DNA from: Hanleya hanleyi
Lineage: Eukaryota > Mollusca > Polyplacophora > Lepidopleurida > Hanleyidae
DNA: 64,000 nucleotides
Reading direction: 5' to 3'
Assembly (NCBI GenBank): GCA_036873755.1
Contig: JAVTVY010019585.1
Location: forward strand, 1 to 64,000
In this document: in pieces, positions 33,841-46,432 of the stretch
Layout: each line of letters opens with the position of its first letter
Position numbering within the stretch: position 1 is the first letter of the stretch
Notes under the pieces: model-generated
What the model saw: only the letters and a program-made list of their open reading frames with translations
What the model was told of the DNA's origin: nothing
Databases searched by the model: none
Position numbers and translations under genes: made by a program

Positions 33841-34648
33841 CTATGTCTTGACCCATTCAGCAAGAGTCGTTTAAGGGCCAAATTGCACACTGCATCATTT
33901 ATATGGTTTAAGATAAATGTCGACGATTCACAGTCACACAAATAGTCACCGTACGAGTATTCGTGTCAGTCAAAGTCTTTGTTGGATTTGCAGTAATTAA
34001 AAATATTAATTGCTGTTGATTTAATGCCCTGGTAAGGAATACAGGGCGGTTCCGGGAGACTGAAATAATTAACTAAACCCTTGCGAATCGCTGCCTCTTT
34101 CAGAATTATGGGGATGTGGTTTATGTCCAGTGCTTTTAATCCACATACAGAAATTTCATTAAAGTTTCACTGGACGACCATTGAAAACACGCTATATCCT
34201 GAAATATTATAGTTGTGGTTGGTGGTATTTTGTATTCGTATTTTGTATTTGGACGACACTGATTGTTGGAGCTCTATCAATTAAACACCTATCCTCACAG
34301 GTAGCGCATAGTATTGTATGCAAGACATGCTGACTGAATGTACTGATTAGCGTCGCAACGCCATTTCTTGAATATTTGATCGATTAGTCTTCTAGTCAAT
34401 CCTTCAGTCCTTCCTGCTCATTCATTTATTAACTGAGTAGAGGATTGTGTTGTCTTCTTTCAGAAATCAAGGGAATGGTGACAAATATGCTTCTCTGACA
34501 GACACTCGCGAATTCACACCATATGGCTTTCCAGGTGGCAGTGTGACAACTTTCATTTATCGCTGCTCGAATTTAGGAACCAGCTGAAACCTAAATCCAC
34601 TTAATAAACCATCTCTCATCTTCTGTTTGTTTTTGTTTTCCCATGTAG

Positions 34649-34991
34649 ATTTTTTCTCGGGAGATGTGGACTTCGAAAAGTTCTCTGTGCTGAGACGTAC
34701 AGTCCAGTCCAACGGTTCGACGCATTGGTGTCTATGCGAGAGAATGTCAATACCATATCCGACTTGGATGATTACGGTACAGAAATGATGGGACCATCGC
34801 AGAACCCATTCGAGCGTGAGCTCCGTGAAATTCGAAAAACATTGCAGGTTTTAGCAGGACGATTTAACCACGATGAAAATTATGATTCTTTAACGCGGGA
34901 ATGGTTCGAAATTTCGCGGGTATTGGATCGATTGTTGTTGGTGGTATTTTATGCAATCCTTACGTTGAAAGCCGTTGCTTTTCTGTTATGA
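34649..34991 (+). CDS. Last exon of a nicotinic acetylcholine receptor-like subunit
   Basis: A splice acceptor (pyrimidine-rich TTTGTTTTTGTTTTCCCATGTAG, ending 34648) opens a frame that runs to a stop at 34989-34991. The encoded 113 residues or so start in the cytoplasmic loop (FFLGRCGLRKVLC), continue through an acidic stretch and the amphipathic helix (ELREIRKTLQVL), and end with EWFEISRVLDRLLLVVFYAILTLKAVAFLL, which fits the MA helix and fourth membrane segment of Cys-loop receptors. The short end after TM4 is usual. The upstream exons with the ligand-binding domain and TM1-TM3 were not found in the window, so they lie further left beyond repeats, or this is a stranded exon. It is the only convincing host exon here. 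The subunit type cannot be assigned. Confidence 0.75.
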
Positions 34992-37900
34992 GGGGAGATT
35001 ACTGAATGCATGAACGAAGTAGGTACTACCATAATAATTAATATCCGACCAGACTGTCACAAGATACAGAACCTTCGTTTGAAATACCTGATAGTTTATT
35101 GTACGAGCGTAGAGCCAGTCCTATGGATGAGAGATCGAATGTAGGTGTATATACGGGAAGATTTTGGGGCCAAGAAATAACTTTTTTGTATCCTTTTCAA
35201 ATATATTTTTACAGTGTTATACATGCAAAACCCGAAACAGAATATAATTGTGGACAATTATTTGTGCAGTTCTGAACCGTACAGAATGGTTGATAAATTT
35301 CAGCAATCTGTTTCATTAAACTCTCTATCATACTACGTTGTCCATATTATACAGAACCCCTCATATGTTATCCTTCGCGCTTCCACACAAGTCTTGTAGG
35401 GAGGATCTTTCCGCTTTCTTTTAACTGTTGATTGTGATTCTTGAACGCTGGTTTTCTGACGCTGTCTCTCGAGCTCAACTTTAGCAGGCTCTGTAACTTG
35501 CTTGATTAATTTTAATCTCCGCAACAGATGGATTAACAGCCGAATTTCTTCCGCCGATATCTTGGGGTGAAGATTGATCTATTCACGTGACTATACACCA
35601 TTCTGGCGCACTTCTTGCCTTACCAAAGCTTTAGCCTGATCTACGCATAATTTGATCCACTTCTCCACACCGCTATTGTAGTCTTCCCTCCACGGCTGCA
35701 TGGTGGAGCCGTAGTAGTGACGATATGATGCGCTATGCGGTTTCTACAAGAATAGGAATAGTCTACTCGACACTCTCTTTCTATAAGTGTACACGATACA
35801 CATATCTACTTCTGGTCTAATGGCGTTATTATTCCGTCACTGGACTACTTAATACTGGCCTAACTTAGCTTTAATATGGTAGAGCTATGTCGCGCATGCG
35901 TGTTGCAGTCTCCTAAGGGGAGTTACCTCTCATTATACTCGTCCTCCCAATAGCATCCATGTAAATACATAGATGTATAAATCCATCCGTCTATAAATAA
36001 AACTCTCACGTGATCAAACATGACCGACGATTTTTTACAACTATAGTCACGTCATCAAACATGGCCGTCGCATACGCGATTCTGGTTGGTCGAATTCTTT
36101 AACTTTAAGTAAGAACCTTAAGGGGGAGTTTCTCTTTGTTTAAACCACAAGATTTTCCCTGGTCAATTGATACGGGCTATATTCGAGGTTACATGTGATC
36201 AATTTTTTTACAAATCATACCTGCATTGTCAAACTTGGCGGTTTCCTACTTGATTCTGATTGGTCGCAAAGATGACGTACATCGCCATATCCGTCTTTTC
36301 ACCCGCGTGTTCACCCGCCACCTTACACGAGAGTTTACCCTACATCCCGCCATCTTTCACGCAGGTTCACCCGCCACATCTGTCATTTTATTAGCGGATT
36401 TGCCCGCCATCTTATCCGCGGGTAGACGTGCATTATCCGCCTTACCCGCGGGTAGACTCTTATCTGAGGGAAAACTCCCGGGTAGATCCGCATTACCCAC
36501 GGGTAATCTAGATGTAACACCATCTATACCGTATAACCTTGCTCATGTCACGCAGAACTCTTGTTTTTTCACTACGAACACCAGGCCAAGCTGCTCACCG
36601 AAACAATATAGAGATTGAAAAACTGAAGATGAATATTTTTCGGTTACGTGAAAAGGATACTAAACAAATCAACACTATGGAAAATGCAGAAAGTACAAGA
36701 ACACAGCTGATAAACAGACTATAATCCATCTATTCACGAATCTCACAGGAAATGTGGTTATCGCAAACAGTGGCTTGGTTAGCAGTAACAGTTTTTTTTA
36801 TCAAGAATATAATTATTTTCCACATTTTCAAAGACCACAATGGCAGTGGATATAATAAAAAAATGCTTTCTATACGACCTACACCGATCTACATACTCAT
36901 TCTCTACTATATCTCCATCTATGATATCAAGTGATGGAACTGTCATGTTAAAGAATTCACCGAGAATGCAGGTATGCGGTCCGCGGTAATACATTCTCCA
37001 CCATCTGGCCGGGCGTGGAGATTTGAGGTATAGTGTAATGCGCCATTGGTTGTTGAGAGTAGTTCCAAAATAGAAACCACGTGTTTGTCATGATGTAGAC
37101 GAAGAAACATGGAAGGGTCAAATCAACTGATTCCGATACATTAAACAAGAAGAGCTTGACGTTTTCCAGATAGTGAACGCTGGGCACCACATAGTTATTT
37201 TGAGTCGAACGGGTTCAGGAAAAACAAACTGCCTATGGACCGTCCACGGGGTTTTCAGTCTGTTCGACGGGCAATAGGGGCCTACATTGCTTCAGGTCGA
37301 TTATCGGAGGTGGCTATTATTTAGACGAAATCTCCATGCTACGTCAGGTTGTGCTTCGGGAAGTGAGTTCTGAAGTTACGCAGGGTATTGAAGATTTACT
37401 CAGATTGGTTCTTCCCGACTAATCTCATGAAACAATCATTTTATTGAAGCTGAAGTGAGCCTAATAAATGATTCCAGGAATCCTGGTGATGTCAGTCTAG
37501 CATTATTGTTTTACGTTCACCAATTTCATTCTTTTGGAAGAAGTACAAGCTCTATTAATAATAATATTCTCCAGTATAACCATAATACTTCATCTTTGAA
37601 ATGTGCAGTCTGTAAATTTATGAACTACAAAAACATGGCAATTCTGGAATGAGAATGTTCCATCACAACCATTCCGTAATCAGAACCTCAACAATACTGA
37701 TAACAACATGAGCGCATCAATAGGGAGTACCCGCCCAAAGGAACAATTAAAATAAGCAAAAAGTGGTCCGAAGCTGTCAGACAGAGACAATAACGCTGAT
37801 AACAACAGACGAATGAGTTCATATAACACTGTATCCGCTCACAGGAACCATTACGATGATTACGATAAACAGAAACCTGTTCAAAACGTCTCACACAGAC

Positions 37901-38097
37901 AAATAACCGATGTATGCAACAAAAAGAGAGACACGGTCTTCGAACGCTGGAGGTACCAACTGCTGATGAGATCAATCGGAGCAATGTAAACGTGAAAACG
38001 AGGCGAGGAATGACGGGAACCAAAATGTCCAGTTCCAGACCGCTGTAAAAGTACAGCGAAACACAACGGCCCTCTAAAGGGAATATCCCCGCCGAAC
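34992..38097. other. Unique, apparently non-coding DNA
   Basis: No gene was recognised. An imperfect duplication of about 100 bp (36000-36100 and 36185-36270) has TTCTGATTGGTCG-type CCAAT words, and 36290-36500 is rich in CCCGC/GCGGGTA words. Confidence 0.4.
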
Positions 38098-38100
38098 CAG

Positions 38101-39471
38101 GGGCCTTATTCACGAACGTCACTTAAGTTACGGGCCTCTTAGTCATTTGTGGGGACGTTAAGAGCGATTTGTGAGAATGTTACGTGTGCACTAAGTGGTA
38201 TTCACAAAACCACACTTAAATGCCTCTTACAATTACGAACCACTTAAAGTTACGGGCCTCTTTAAATCTGACGGTGGTGGGTAAATAAGTTAATATATTA
38301 CTATCATGGAACCTAAGAACAGCCTTCGTTACCACTAAAAATGTTATCAAACCACTTCACCATGTGCTTTCTGCAAGAAAGACTCAGGTCACGCATGAAA
38401 ATTGGTTTGCGTTCTATTTTCTTTATTCTTTTGTGATTGTGGGAAGAATTTGGTATGGTGGCTAATATCCGTCATTTAGTGTTGTGTTTCCGTGGTGGTG
38501 AGGTGTCGTGTCGACATGCCGTCATATCGCATTGTCGTGCGTTTGTGTTGTCATGTCGGAATTAATTTGCGTTGTCTTGCTGCCATACTATCGAATTTCC
38601 GGGTCCCTATGATTCCACGCCGGTGTGCACTTGCCGTGTTATTGTGTAGCCCTTTTCCATGTCGTCGTGTTGACAAGCTTCTTTCAAAGATCAGGCGCAT
38701 GGATATATCTGAGCATATTTGTTGGAATGTAACACGGCAATACCCCATTGCGACATCATTGTGACAAGACTTGGCAGCACAGCTGTACGACAACACGACA
38801 AAACGGCATGTCGACAAGACAACACAACCCAAGCCATTGGGCATAGCAGCATGTTCGTGGAAACCTTCCTTCATCTCCTGTTGTACTTCAGCTCTTCGTG
38901 GAATGCGAATGATGTCGGTGGCATGCCTGCACAAGGCACTCGACACACTTGCGACTATTCGCGACACAGAGGGTTGGCTGATACCATATAGGTCAGCATT
39001 CGCGAGTGGGAAATTGCCCGTTGCATAATAGCACAGCGTACACAATACATGAACACTAGCTGATATTGCCTGGGATCTTCTGGTGGGGTGTGTTATTTCA
39101 CCATTAATCAGATCGATGACTTCCATAATCCAATTTCGTGGAATTCTATACCGTTGGATTAATTCAGAATCTCTATATATATCTAAAGGGTTTGTCCTAT
39201 CCCTAAAGACCCTTTCACGACGTTCAACATCCCTTGCAGTAGCAGAAACGCCATGTCGAAATCCGTCTAACTAGTAATGTCATCCCCTCTTACCGCTAAG
39301 AGAGGTTTAAGGGAGCTCTAGAGCTCCCGTAACATAAGATACGATTTAAGAGGATGTTACGTGTTCTGTTAAGTTAAGAGCCGTTCGTGAATACCACCAC
39401 TTTCGCAAAGTTGACTCTACGTGCGGCTTAAGTGTCTCTTAGGCCTTAAGAGCGCTTCGTGAATAAGGCAC
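38101..39471 (-). mobile_element. PIF/Harbinger transposon with CAG target duplication
   Basis: Ends are inverted: GGGCCTTATTCACGAA (left) and the complement of the right end GTGCCTTATTCACGAA. CAG flanks both sides (38098-38100 and 39472-39474), matching the CWG-type 3-bp duplications known in some Harbinger families. The length is 1,371 bp. The subterminal regions repeat CTTAAG and CTCTTAA words. It carries a damaged transposase gene on the minus strand. Confidence 0.85.
38551..39262 (-). pseudogene. Harbinger transposase (HARBI1-like), decayed
   Basis: Reading the minus strand from about 39262: ERVFRDRTNPLDIYRDSELI and QRYRIPRNWIMEVIDL, then TRRSQAISASVHVLCTLCYYATGNF, LYGISQPSVSRIVASVSSAL and IRIPR. 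This is the N-terminal half of HARBI1-type transposases, including the helix-turn-helix-like region. The frame is open only as 191 codons from 39126 with a further in-frame part upstream lacking a start. After about residue 100 the similarity fades and the DDE catalytic positions are not identifiable, so it is inactive. Intact relatives are about 350 residues. Confidence 0.75.
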
Positions 39472-39474
39472 CAG

Positions 39475-42319
39475 GCCTGTTCAACAAAAACGGGCAGGTA
39501 TATAGCCGACATAACAGAATACCAGGGTTTTGTATAATGACGAGCCGTATTTGCAAATAAAAACGATGAACAATAACAGTGTTAAATATGCCAATTATGC
39601 AAAGACAACTCATGAATTGGACTGAAGTAGTACAGATTATTAACAAGTGCTAATATGTTTGACCAACAAGAGATCTATAATACAAGGTACTGCTCATTGT
39701 TAATATGGCCAGTTGAATTGTGTCGTGCCAAATCACAGAATCTTTCAAGTTGAAACATGCTTTTTACACATGGGGGCAATTTTGTGCGATGGATATTGTC
39801 ATCATGTACGTTCGTCCGTCCGGGCGTCCGTCCGTTCGTTCGTCCGTCTCTGTTTTCTTGTTACCACTATATCTGATTAAGAATGTCTAGGAATATCAAA
39901 CTTACATCACACATGCATTTGGTCGCAGAGCAGAAGCCTATTTAAAATTTGCGAGATTGACACATATTTTTCTGACTGTTAATATTCATTTCTGTAAACC
40001 CTGGCAACTTATGCGTTTATAATCTCGCTCTCATTTGTTTTTAACACTTACTACTCACAGAAGAAAAGTGGAAGATATGAAAGCGCTTTTAGCAAAATAC
40101 GATTTCGGTTATTTCGCCAAGCTATATTCGTATAGTGTTTTCTTGGAATATTTTACCACGCACAAAGGCAGTTGGTCTGCATTTCATTTACTTACTATAT
40201 GCAGAACACGTTATATTGTTTGAAGGAGCCCTGACAAACAATTTATAATACACCAAGTATATGATTTTACCAGCAAAAATCCTCTCAGCACTCAGATTCG
40301 CAGTTAGTTTTTCCTCAATGTATGTGCATCACGTGATTGATCGGTTGCATTTATAATCCTGTACACAGTTCATGCTACATGCCTGTTCTCGAACAGCAAA
40401 CATTTATTTAAATTCCCACACTGTATAACCTGCTGTAAATATATCACCGTATAGAATGCAGAATAAATTGAAATGTTGAGCTTCGAAAAATGTTTTCTAA
40501 TATTTAAAATTGCTGTTGTCGATTTGAGCAGCGGTTAAAATATTGTGCTTTTGAGGAGAAGTATCTTAACAGCGTCAGATTTGTGAAAACTTAGCCTAGA
40601 ATTTCCAAATTCTTCTGAGGGTAGAATATTTCACATGTGCGCTCATATAGCAGAAGCGAAGTTTCATAGCTACCCGTCTCTCTCGTAGCTATGCCGCAAG
40701 TGTATTCTTTTCCATGCCGGGAATAAAATATGATAATCGCGAACTTACTTTCTGCTTTGTCCCCTTTCTGGCATGATAATTGTTGACATATTGCTACAAA
40801 TAAATGTTAATATAAACCAACTTAAATGGATGCAGAAATCGTCATCTTTCAAAGAAAGAATCGAATAAACATCACCGCTGAACGCGAGCGCACGTATATG
40901 GCGGATAATCAAAACATAGTGTTGATGCTTCCTCCAAAACGTAACTGGGCTACGCGTGCGCTTCAATACTCGATTTAATTATCCACTATATGTAACTCCG
41001 CGAGGGGCCGACGATCATGTCGTCAATTTAGGAAGATATATATAGTCCTTGTACCATTTCTTCAACTTAAATCATGCCGGCAACTATACGTAAAGCTGAA
41101 AGCGCGCGATAATCATAGTTTATTACTGGCATGGGAAAGAATTAGGATTGCGTCACAGGTTCGGGAGAGGCGAATAGGTATGAATGTTAGCTAATGAGCT
41201 CCACCAATTTAAAAAAAAAACTTTCTACGACCTGACTCGTAGCACACAGCTCGGTTCATGGATTAGAAATCTACAGATCCCATTTCACGCGATTAGTTAA
41301 AATCGGGGATTTCATATCTTGATAAAATGTTACAATATGCAGCCCCCGGAATAAGCCAGTTGTCTCTCCATGTAACCCAACGTTTATATAGAAGGCGCTG
41401 CAAAGAAATAGTGTCTGTCATCAGGACGAAATGGCGGCAAGAAAAGTCACTCGTTGAAACTGTTCTCAATGTATGAGATTATCCTGCAACCAACGATTGT
41501 AACTGTCTTCGATTGTATTGTGCTTCATCATAACTGATAGACGGGGTGCCATTGTGATTATTAGTGCCACAGACAAGTGTTTAGCGTTTTAGTGCCAACT
41601 ATACACGTGCTGATACTGTAGAGGAGTGCAGTGCCGTCACGCGTACATCCTGAACATTCCATTAAAAAACAACTTCTTACGCAGGAGCAGCCGGCTGACA
41701 TTCGGGCTTGGACAAAGACTGAAATTTTTGTGAGGCCACAATCTCTAAATTTAAAGATGCAGTCTTCAAAAATTCCAACAGTCTTGACTGCAATTTTGTA
41801 TATGGCTGAAAAGGCCATCGCTGTACGGGTATTCGAGTTCACAATACAGACAGTTCGCCTCTTTCTATTCAAGATCTGGGCCACAAAACCTGCGATAATG
41901 TGACAATTTATACCGGAAACATTTCCTCTGATCGAACAGATCTGAAGTAACCCGAACGAGAAACACAGACACATGGCTACACCTACTTTATAACAAGGTT
42001 GATGATGATAACATGATTCAATGCAGTGAATTTCGGCGATGGTAACGTTTGTTTGGTTATGCACTACCAGATTACCAAATATCGACATTAGTAAACTCTA
42101 ACTCCCCGCCTCCCCCAAATACTCTCACCATCGGTTAGTGCATTAGCCTTCTCGCGACAAATGCCAAACAAGTAAGTTACCAAACGCGCATCGCAAACTA
42201 TACAGGAAAATACTTCCACAGATCAGATGAACATTATGCTGAACACAGTTTCCATATTTGAGGACAAATTCTCCACCATGAATGATAGAGATACAACAGT
42301 GGCAGAAATACTAAACAAT
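39475..42319. other. Unique, apparently non-coding DNA
   Basis: Includes a GTCC microsatellite (39811-39848). A 175-codon minus frame (42088-41561) has no recognisable motif and overlaps a plus frame; I do not call it. Confidence 0.4.
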
Positions 42320-42880
42320 TTTCAGTGTGCTGGGCATCTCAATCAGCTTCTCTCACATTTGTTCAGTCAATATGGGAAAAAAATGTGCCTTTTTTCATGA
42401 AATTTGTCATAGAGGTACATCGTGGCCTGGGGAGCATTTCTAGATATGGAGCCACCTCGAACTTTTCCTATGTAGGTCACAGCGGCCATTTTTCAAAATG
42501 GCCGCCAGAAGCCCATATTATCATCTAGAATCTTGCACTGCATCATCTGTTTGGTTATATTTTTGTTTGTCATTTGTCGGAATATTGATAGAAAATCTCA
42601 TATCAATGTTAGACAAGTCATATGGCCAAGACGGCCATCTTGGATTTCAAGATGGCCGCCATCCGAAGCCTATAATTTATTATCTGCGCAATATTTGCAT
42701 TATTTCTGTTGATACACTGTTATTTTAGGAGTATGGCACGACAAATATTTCACAATAGCTATGGTGTAATACCGGCCACCTTGGATTTCCAAGATGGTCG
42801 CCATCTGAGCTTTATTTTAGGTCATATCTATATATCTATTCCAACGACCACTCGCAAACTTCGGGGTTAAGATGTCTTCA
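42320..42880 (+). repeat. Dispersed repeat with GGCCATCTTGGATT words (inverted partner at 60740-61260)
   Basis: GTGGCCTGGGGAGCATTTC, TAGATATGGAGCC and CCTATGTAGG recur in inverted order at 61130-61190, and AAGATGGCCGCCATC words match the 60930-60970 stretch. The pair flanks the RT element copy C and E2. No coding sequence. Confidence 0.7.
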
Positions 42881-43285
42881 CTATAGAATTATGTATTCGC
42901 GAGAGCGAATTATCGGCCACCTGGGTTTTCGAATTGGCGACCACAGGAAAACGTTTATTTTCAAAATCGTATTAGCCAACCAAGTTATAATCTCGATATG
43001 GAGACCAAACGTTCCATAAACATAAGTCTCTTATCTTAGCCTACATTACCTGCTTGTATCCGATTATCCTCATAACATCGACATTCCCGATCTACATAAT
43101 TACTAAGTCGAAAATATGTCGTAGGGACTCCATACGTACTCGATAGCCTTCAAGAATCTTCAAGTCGATGAAATTGCAAGTTCTCATCAGGGATAGGGGT
43201 CTATGGCTTCAGTACTGTTACTATATGTGATAATTGATAATATTGTGAATACATAATATACATGTACACTCTGTCCTAATTGTGG

Positions 43286-43392
43286 GTACTAATTGTGCAC
43301 CCCTGTTGGCTGACCTGTATCTGTTCTCTTATGAATATGACTATATGCAGGCGCTTTCAAAAATCGATCCATTCAAAGCCCGTTCCTTCTCA
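43286..43392 (+). pseudogene. RT element copy C, left part, split by E2
   Basis: Encodes GTNCAPLLADLYLFSYEYD...PFKARSFS of the RT and stops at the E2 junction. The last 8 bases (CCTTCTCA) are the target duplication. 5'-truncated. Confidence 0.9.
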
Positions 43393-43640
43393 GTAGTAGT
43401 ATAAGAGCATTCCAGCGCATATTGACCTCATTTCAAGGTCACAGAGGTCAAGTGCAGTATAGTTCCGGCAGAAAGACCAAAAAGCTACCTTCAGCACAGG
43501 AGAGTTCCAAATTTGCATATCACGTGACCCAGGTCAAAGATGTATTCATCCGCGGTGATGCGGTCATGTCTGGCGGTCATTCGGTCGCGGGAAAAACCTT
43601 CCGCGGAGAAAAGTAGTCCCTAGATAAAATGGTCCGATTG
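43393..43640 (+). repeat. E2 left terminal block
   Basis: After the terminus come TTGACCTCA, AAGGTCACAGAGGTCAAG half-site words, ATTTGCAT (43510) with TCACGTGA (43519), and CGCGGTGATGCGGTCATG. The right end (about 57340-57588) mirrors this with an extra TTTCCACCTCA insertion. Confidence 0.85.
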
Positions 43641-45130
43641 GGTCGAGTGAGGTATCAAAGTGAAGCTTAGGTGAAGCGGCATCTAATGGGCTGGGTGTGG
43701 TATTGAACTATCGGAATTCTGCGCATGCGCCGTGGCCCAAGGGTATGGAAATAGCCGTGTTGGAGCTAGGGGAGCCCCTATTGGACCGATGGGGTCGAGT
43801 GAGGTATCAAAGTGAAGCTTATGTGACGGGGCATCTGATGGGCTGGGTGTGGAGTTGAAATAGCGGCATTCTGCGCATGCGCGGTGGCCGAAGGGTATGA
43901 AAATAGACGTTTTGGAGCTAGGGGAGCTACTAATGGTCCAATGGGGTCGAGTGAGGTATCAATGTGAAGCCTAGGTGAAGGGGCATTCAGGCAATGGGGT
44001 GGGTGCATGTAAAATATTTCCTAAAAAAAAAAACGGAACTCGGACTTTATCGAAAAATCCGGGAAAATACCTATATGGGGTATGGGGGGTATATAGGTCG
44101 CCGGGCTTAACGGGGCTCGCCTGTCAATAGAGTTATCTCCCCCTAGTTCCAGGGTGGGTGTATGTAAAAATTTTCCTGAAAAAATACAGAACACGGACTT
44201 TATCCTAAATTACGGGGAAATGCCTATATGGGGTATGGGAGGTATAGGACCATCCTGGGAAACCTACTTCTCCACATTTGCGGTATAGGTTGTGGGGTCT
44301 CGTTTTCTTAGTCTCGTCAAGACAAACATGATAAGAAGTGTCCCGGAGCGAAACGGTGAAATTTTTGAAAAAAGTCACATATAGTCCCATACTGGGGTAT
44401 AGGATCAATGTTTGTCCCCCTGGGAAACGTACTTCTATACATTTGCGGTAGGGTTGTGGGGTCTCGTTTTACTCGTCTCGTCATTTAGAACATGATAGGA
44501 AGTGTCCCCGTGCGAATCGGTGAAATTTTTGAAAAAAGTCACCGAACCCCATATAGTCCCATACTGGGGTATAGGATCAATGTTTGTCCCCCTGGGAAAC
44601 GTACTTCTATACATTTGCGGTAGGGTTGTGGGGTCTCGTTTTACTCGTCTCGTCATTTAGAACATGATAGGAAGTGTTGCGGAGCGAATCGGTGAAATTT
44701 TTGAAAAAAGTCACCAAGGCCTGGGTAGGCCCATAGGCCTATACTGCATGGCTATGGGTGTATAGGGCCATACGGGGTGGACATGTTGGAGTCTAGGTGA
44801 GTCCCTAATGGTCCAATGGGGTCGAGTGAGGTCTTATTTTGAAGCCCTCGTGAAGGAGCATCCCACTGGACTAATGGTTCGTCCGTGTTCAATAGTCTGC
44901 GCATGCGCAGTCTGGCCCGTAGTATAGAAACCAGGCATTTTGGGGGGTATGTGGGTGTGTGTTTGGGGTAGAGATGGACTATTCACGGTTCGAATGGGTC
45001 GTGGAAGGTGTCAATGTGAAGCTTGTGTGGGGTAGAGTCAGAATGGTGTGTTTTTGAATGCAAGTCACGTTAATCTGCGCATGCGCAGTTGGTTGTAGTA
45101 AGTAAAGTGGCCAATTTGAGGCAGTGAAGG
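43641..45130 (-). repeat. E2 left-arm outer repeat blocks
   Basis: Mirrored version of 4467-6130: units with TGAGGTATCAAAGTGAAGC, CCATATAGGC-type words, TTTTTTGAAAAAAGTCACC words, and CTGCGCATGCGC palindromes at about 43719, 43871, 44897 and 45075. Confidence 0.8.
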
Positions 45131-45900
45131 AAGGTATTTGGGGTCGAGATGGGCTATTCACGGTTCGAATACGTCCTGGAAGCTGTCATCTTGTAGTTCT
45201 CGGGGTGTACATTCCGATTTGAGGGATGTTCCCGTCATCTGTGACGTCATCAGTGACGTCATCGGTACGAGTAGTAGCGAAAGTGGCCATTTTCGGGCAG
45301 TACATGAAGGTATTTGGGGTCGAGATGGGCTATTCACGGTTCGAATGCGTCCTGGAAGGTGTCATCTTGTAGTTCTCGGGGTGTACATTCTGATTTAAGG
45401 CATGTCCGCGTCATCCGTGACGTCATCAGTACGAGTAGTAGCGAAAGGGGACATTTTGTGGGTGCGTGGGGGTGAGTTTGGTGTAGAGAGGGACTATCCT
45501 TAGTCCGAATGCGTCGTGTGAGGTGTCATTTTGTAGCTCTCGAAGTGTACATTCCGAGTTGAGGCATGTCCGAAGCATCTGTGACGTCATTGCTGACGTC
45601 ATCAGTAGGAGTAGTAGCGAAAGTGGACATTTTGGGGCAGTGAAGGAAGGTATTCGGAGTAGAGAGGAACCATCCTTGGTCCGAATGCGTCCTGGGAGGT
45701 GTCATGTTGTAGCTCTCGGGGTGTACATTCCGAGTTGAGGGATATCCGCAGCATCTGTGACGTCATTGGTGACGTCATCAGTACGAGTAGTAGCGAAAGT
45801 GGGCATTTTTTAGCAGTGAAGGATGTTATTTGGTGTAGAGATAGACCATCCGCGGTGCGAATGCATCGTGTGAGGTGTCATCTTGTAGCAACGCCCACCA
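45131..45900 (-). repeat. E2 left-arm TGACGTCA array
   Basis: About four units of 150-175 bp with seven perfect TGACGTCA sites (pairs near 45241, 45585, 45757, one near 45419). TAGTAGCGAAAGTGG and GGTCGAGATGGGCTATTCA words are conserved. Confidence 0.85.
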
Positions 45901-46029
45901 AAGCCATTCTTAATGCTTCAACGCCCTGGTGAAATAGCTCAGAAGCTCTGATATTCCATGGAATTGTCACTAATTCTTCGAAATGCAGTGACGCCCTCGA
46001 CGCCCGTCGTTACGCTTTAACACTCTAAC

Positions 46030-46137
46030 ATAACACTATGATATAGACCGGAGAGAGAACAACAACAACAGCAACAACAACAAGGATGACACATGAGAGA
46101 ACAACAACAACAAGAAGTTTTTTTCATATAGTTTATT
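46030..46137 (-). terminator. Polyadenylation signal and GTT repeats of left gene 2
   Basis: TTTATT at 46132-46137 (AATAAA on the minus strand) is followed downstream on that strand by AAC-rich blocks, mirror of 54957-55040. Confidence 0.65.
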
Positions 46138-46432
46138 CTCCCCAATGTTACATCATACCCACGCTGGGGGAGCCGCGTTGGGTATATTTACAATTCAAGA
46201 AGATTCTTGTCCAATCAGAGGCCACCATTTGCATGTTTCATATTCGTTCCTGTCCGTTAGATGTATTCTTGTCGAAGAAGTCTCCATTTCAGAAAGTTCC
46301 ATCTTCGGCCATGTTCGCTCTGAACCGTTTATTCTAATCACCTTCGGGCAGGCCAGGATACGGTTGAGGCAACATATCCTCAGATAGTTGTTTGCGCATT
46401 CTGAGAATCTATCAGTGCATGGGTGAATACTT

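Noticed and set aside
37688..38122. 144-codon minus-strand frame
   Set aside because: It crosses the left boundary of the Harbinger element at 38101, so it cannot be an old gene.
41561..42088. 175-codon minus-strand frame, Cys-rich
   Set aside because: No recognisable motif, no signal peptide at the start, overlapping plus-strand frame, no promoter or splice context. Chance length for 64 kb of sequence.
44205..44656. Peptide frames with RPHNLYRKCGEVGFPG words in the outer repeats (also 5.3-5.5 and 56.7-56.9 kb)
   Set aside because: They repeat with the unit, vary in frame between units and have no conserved start.
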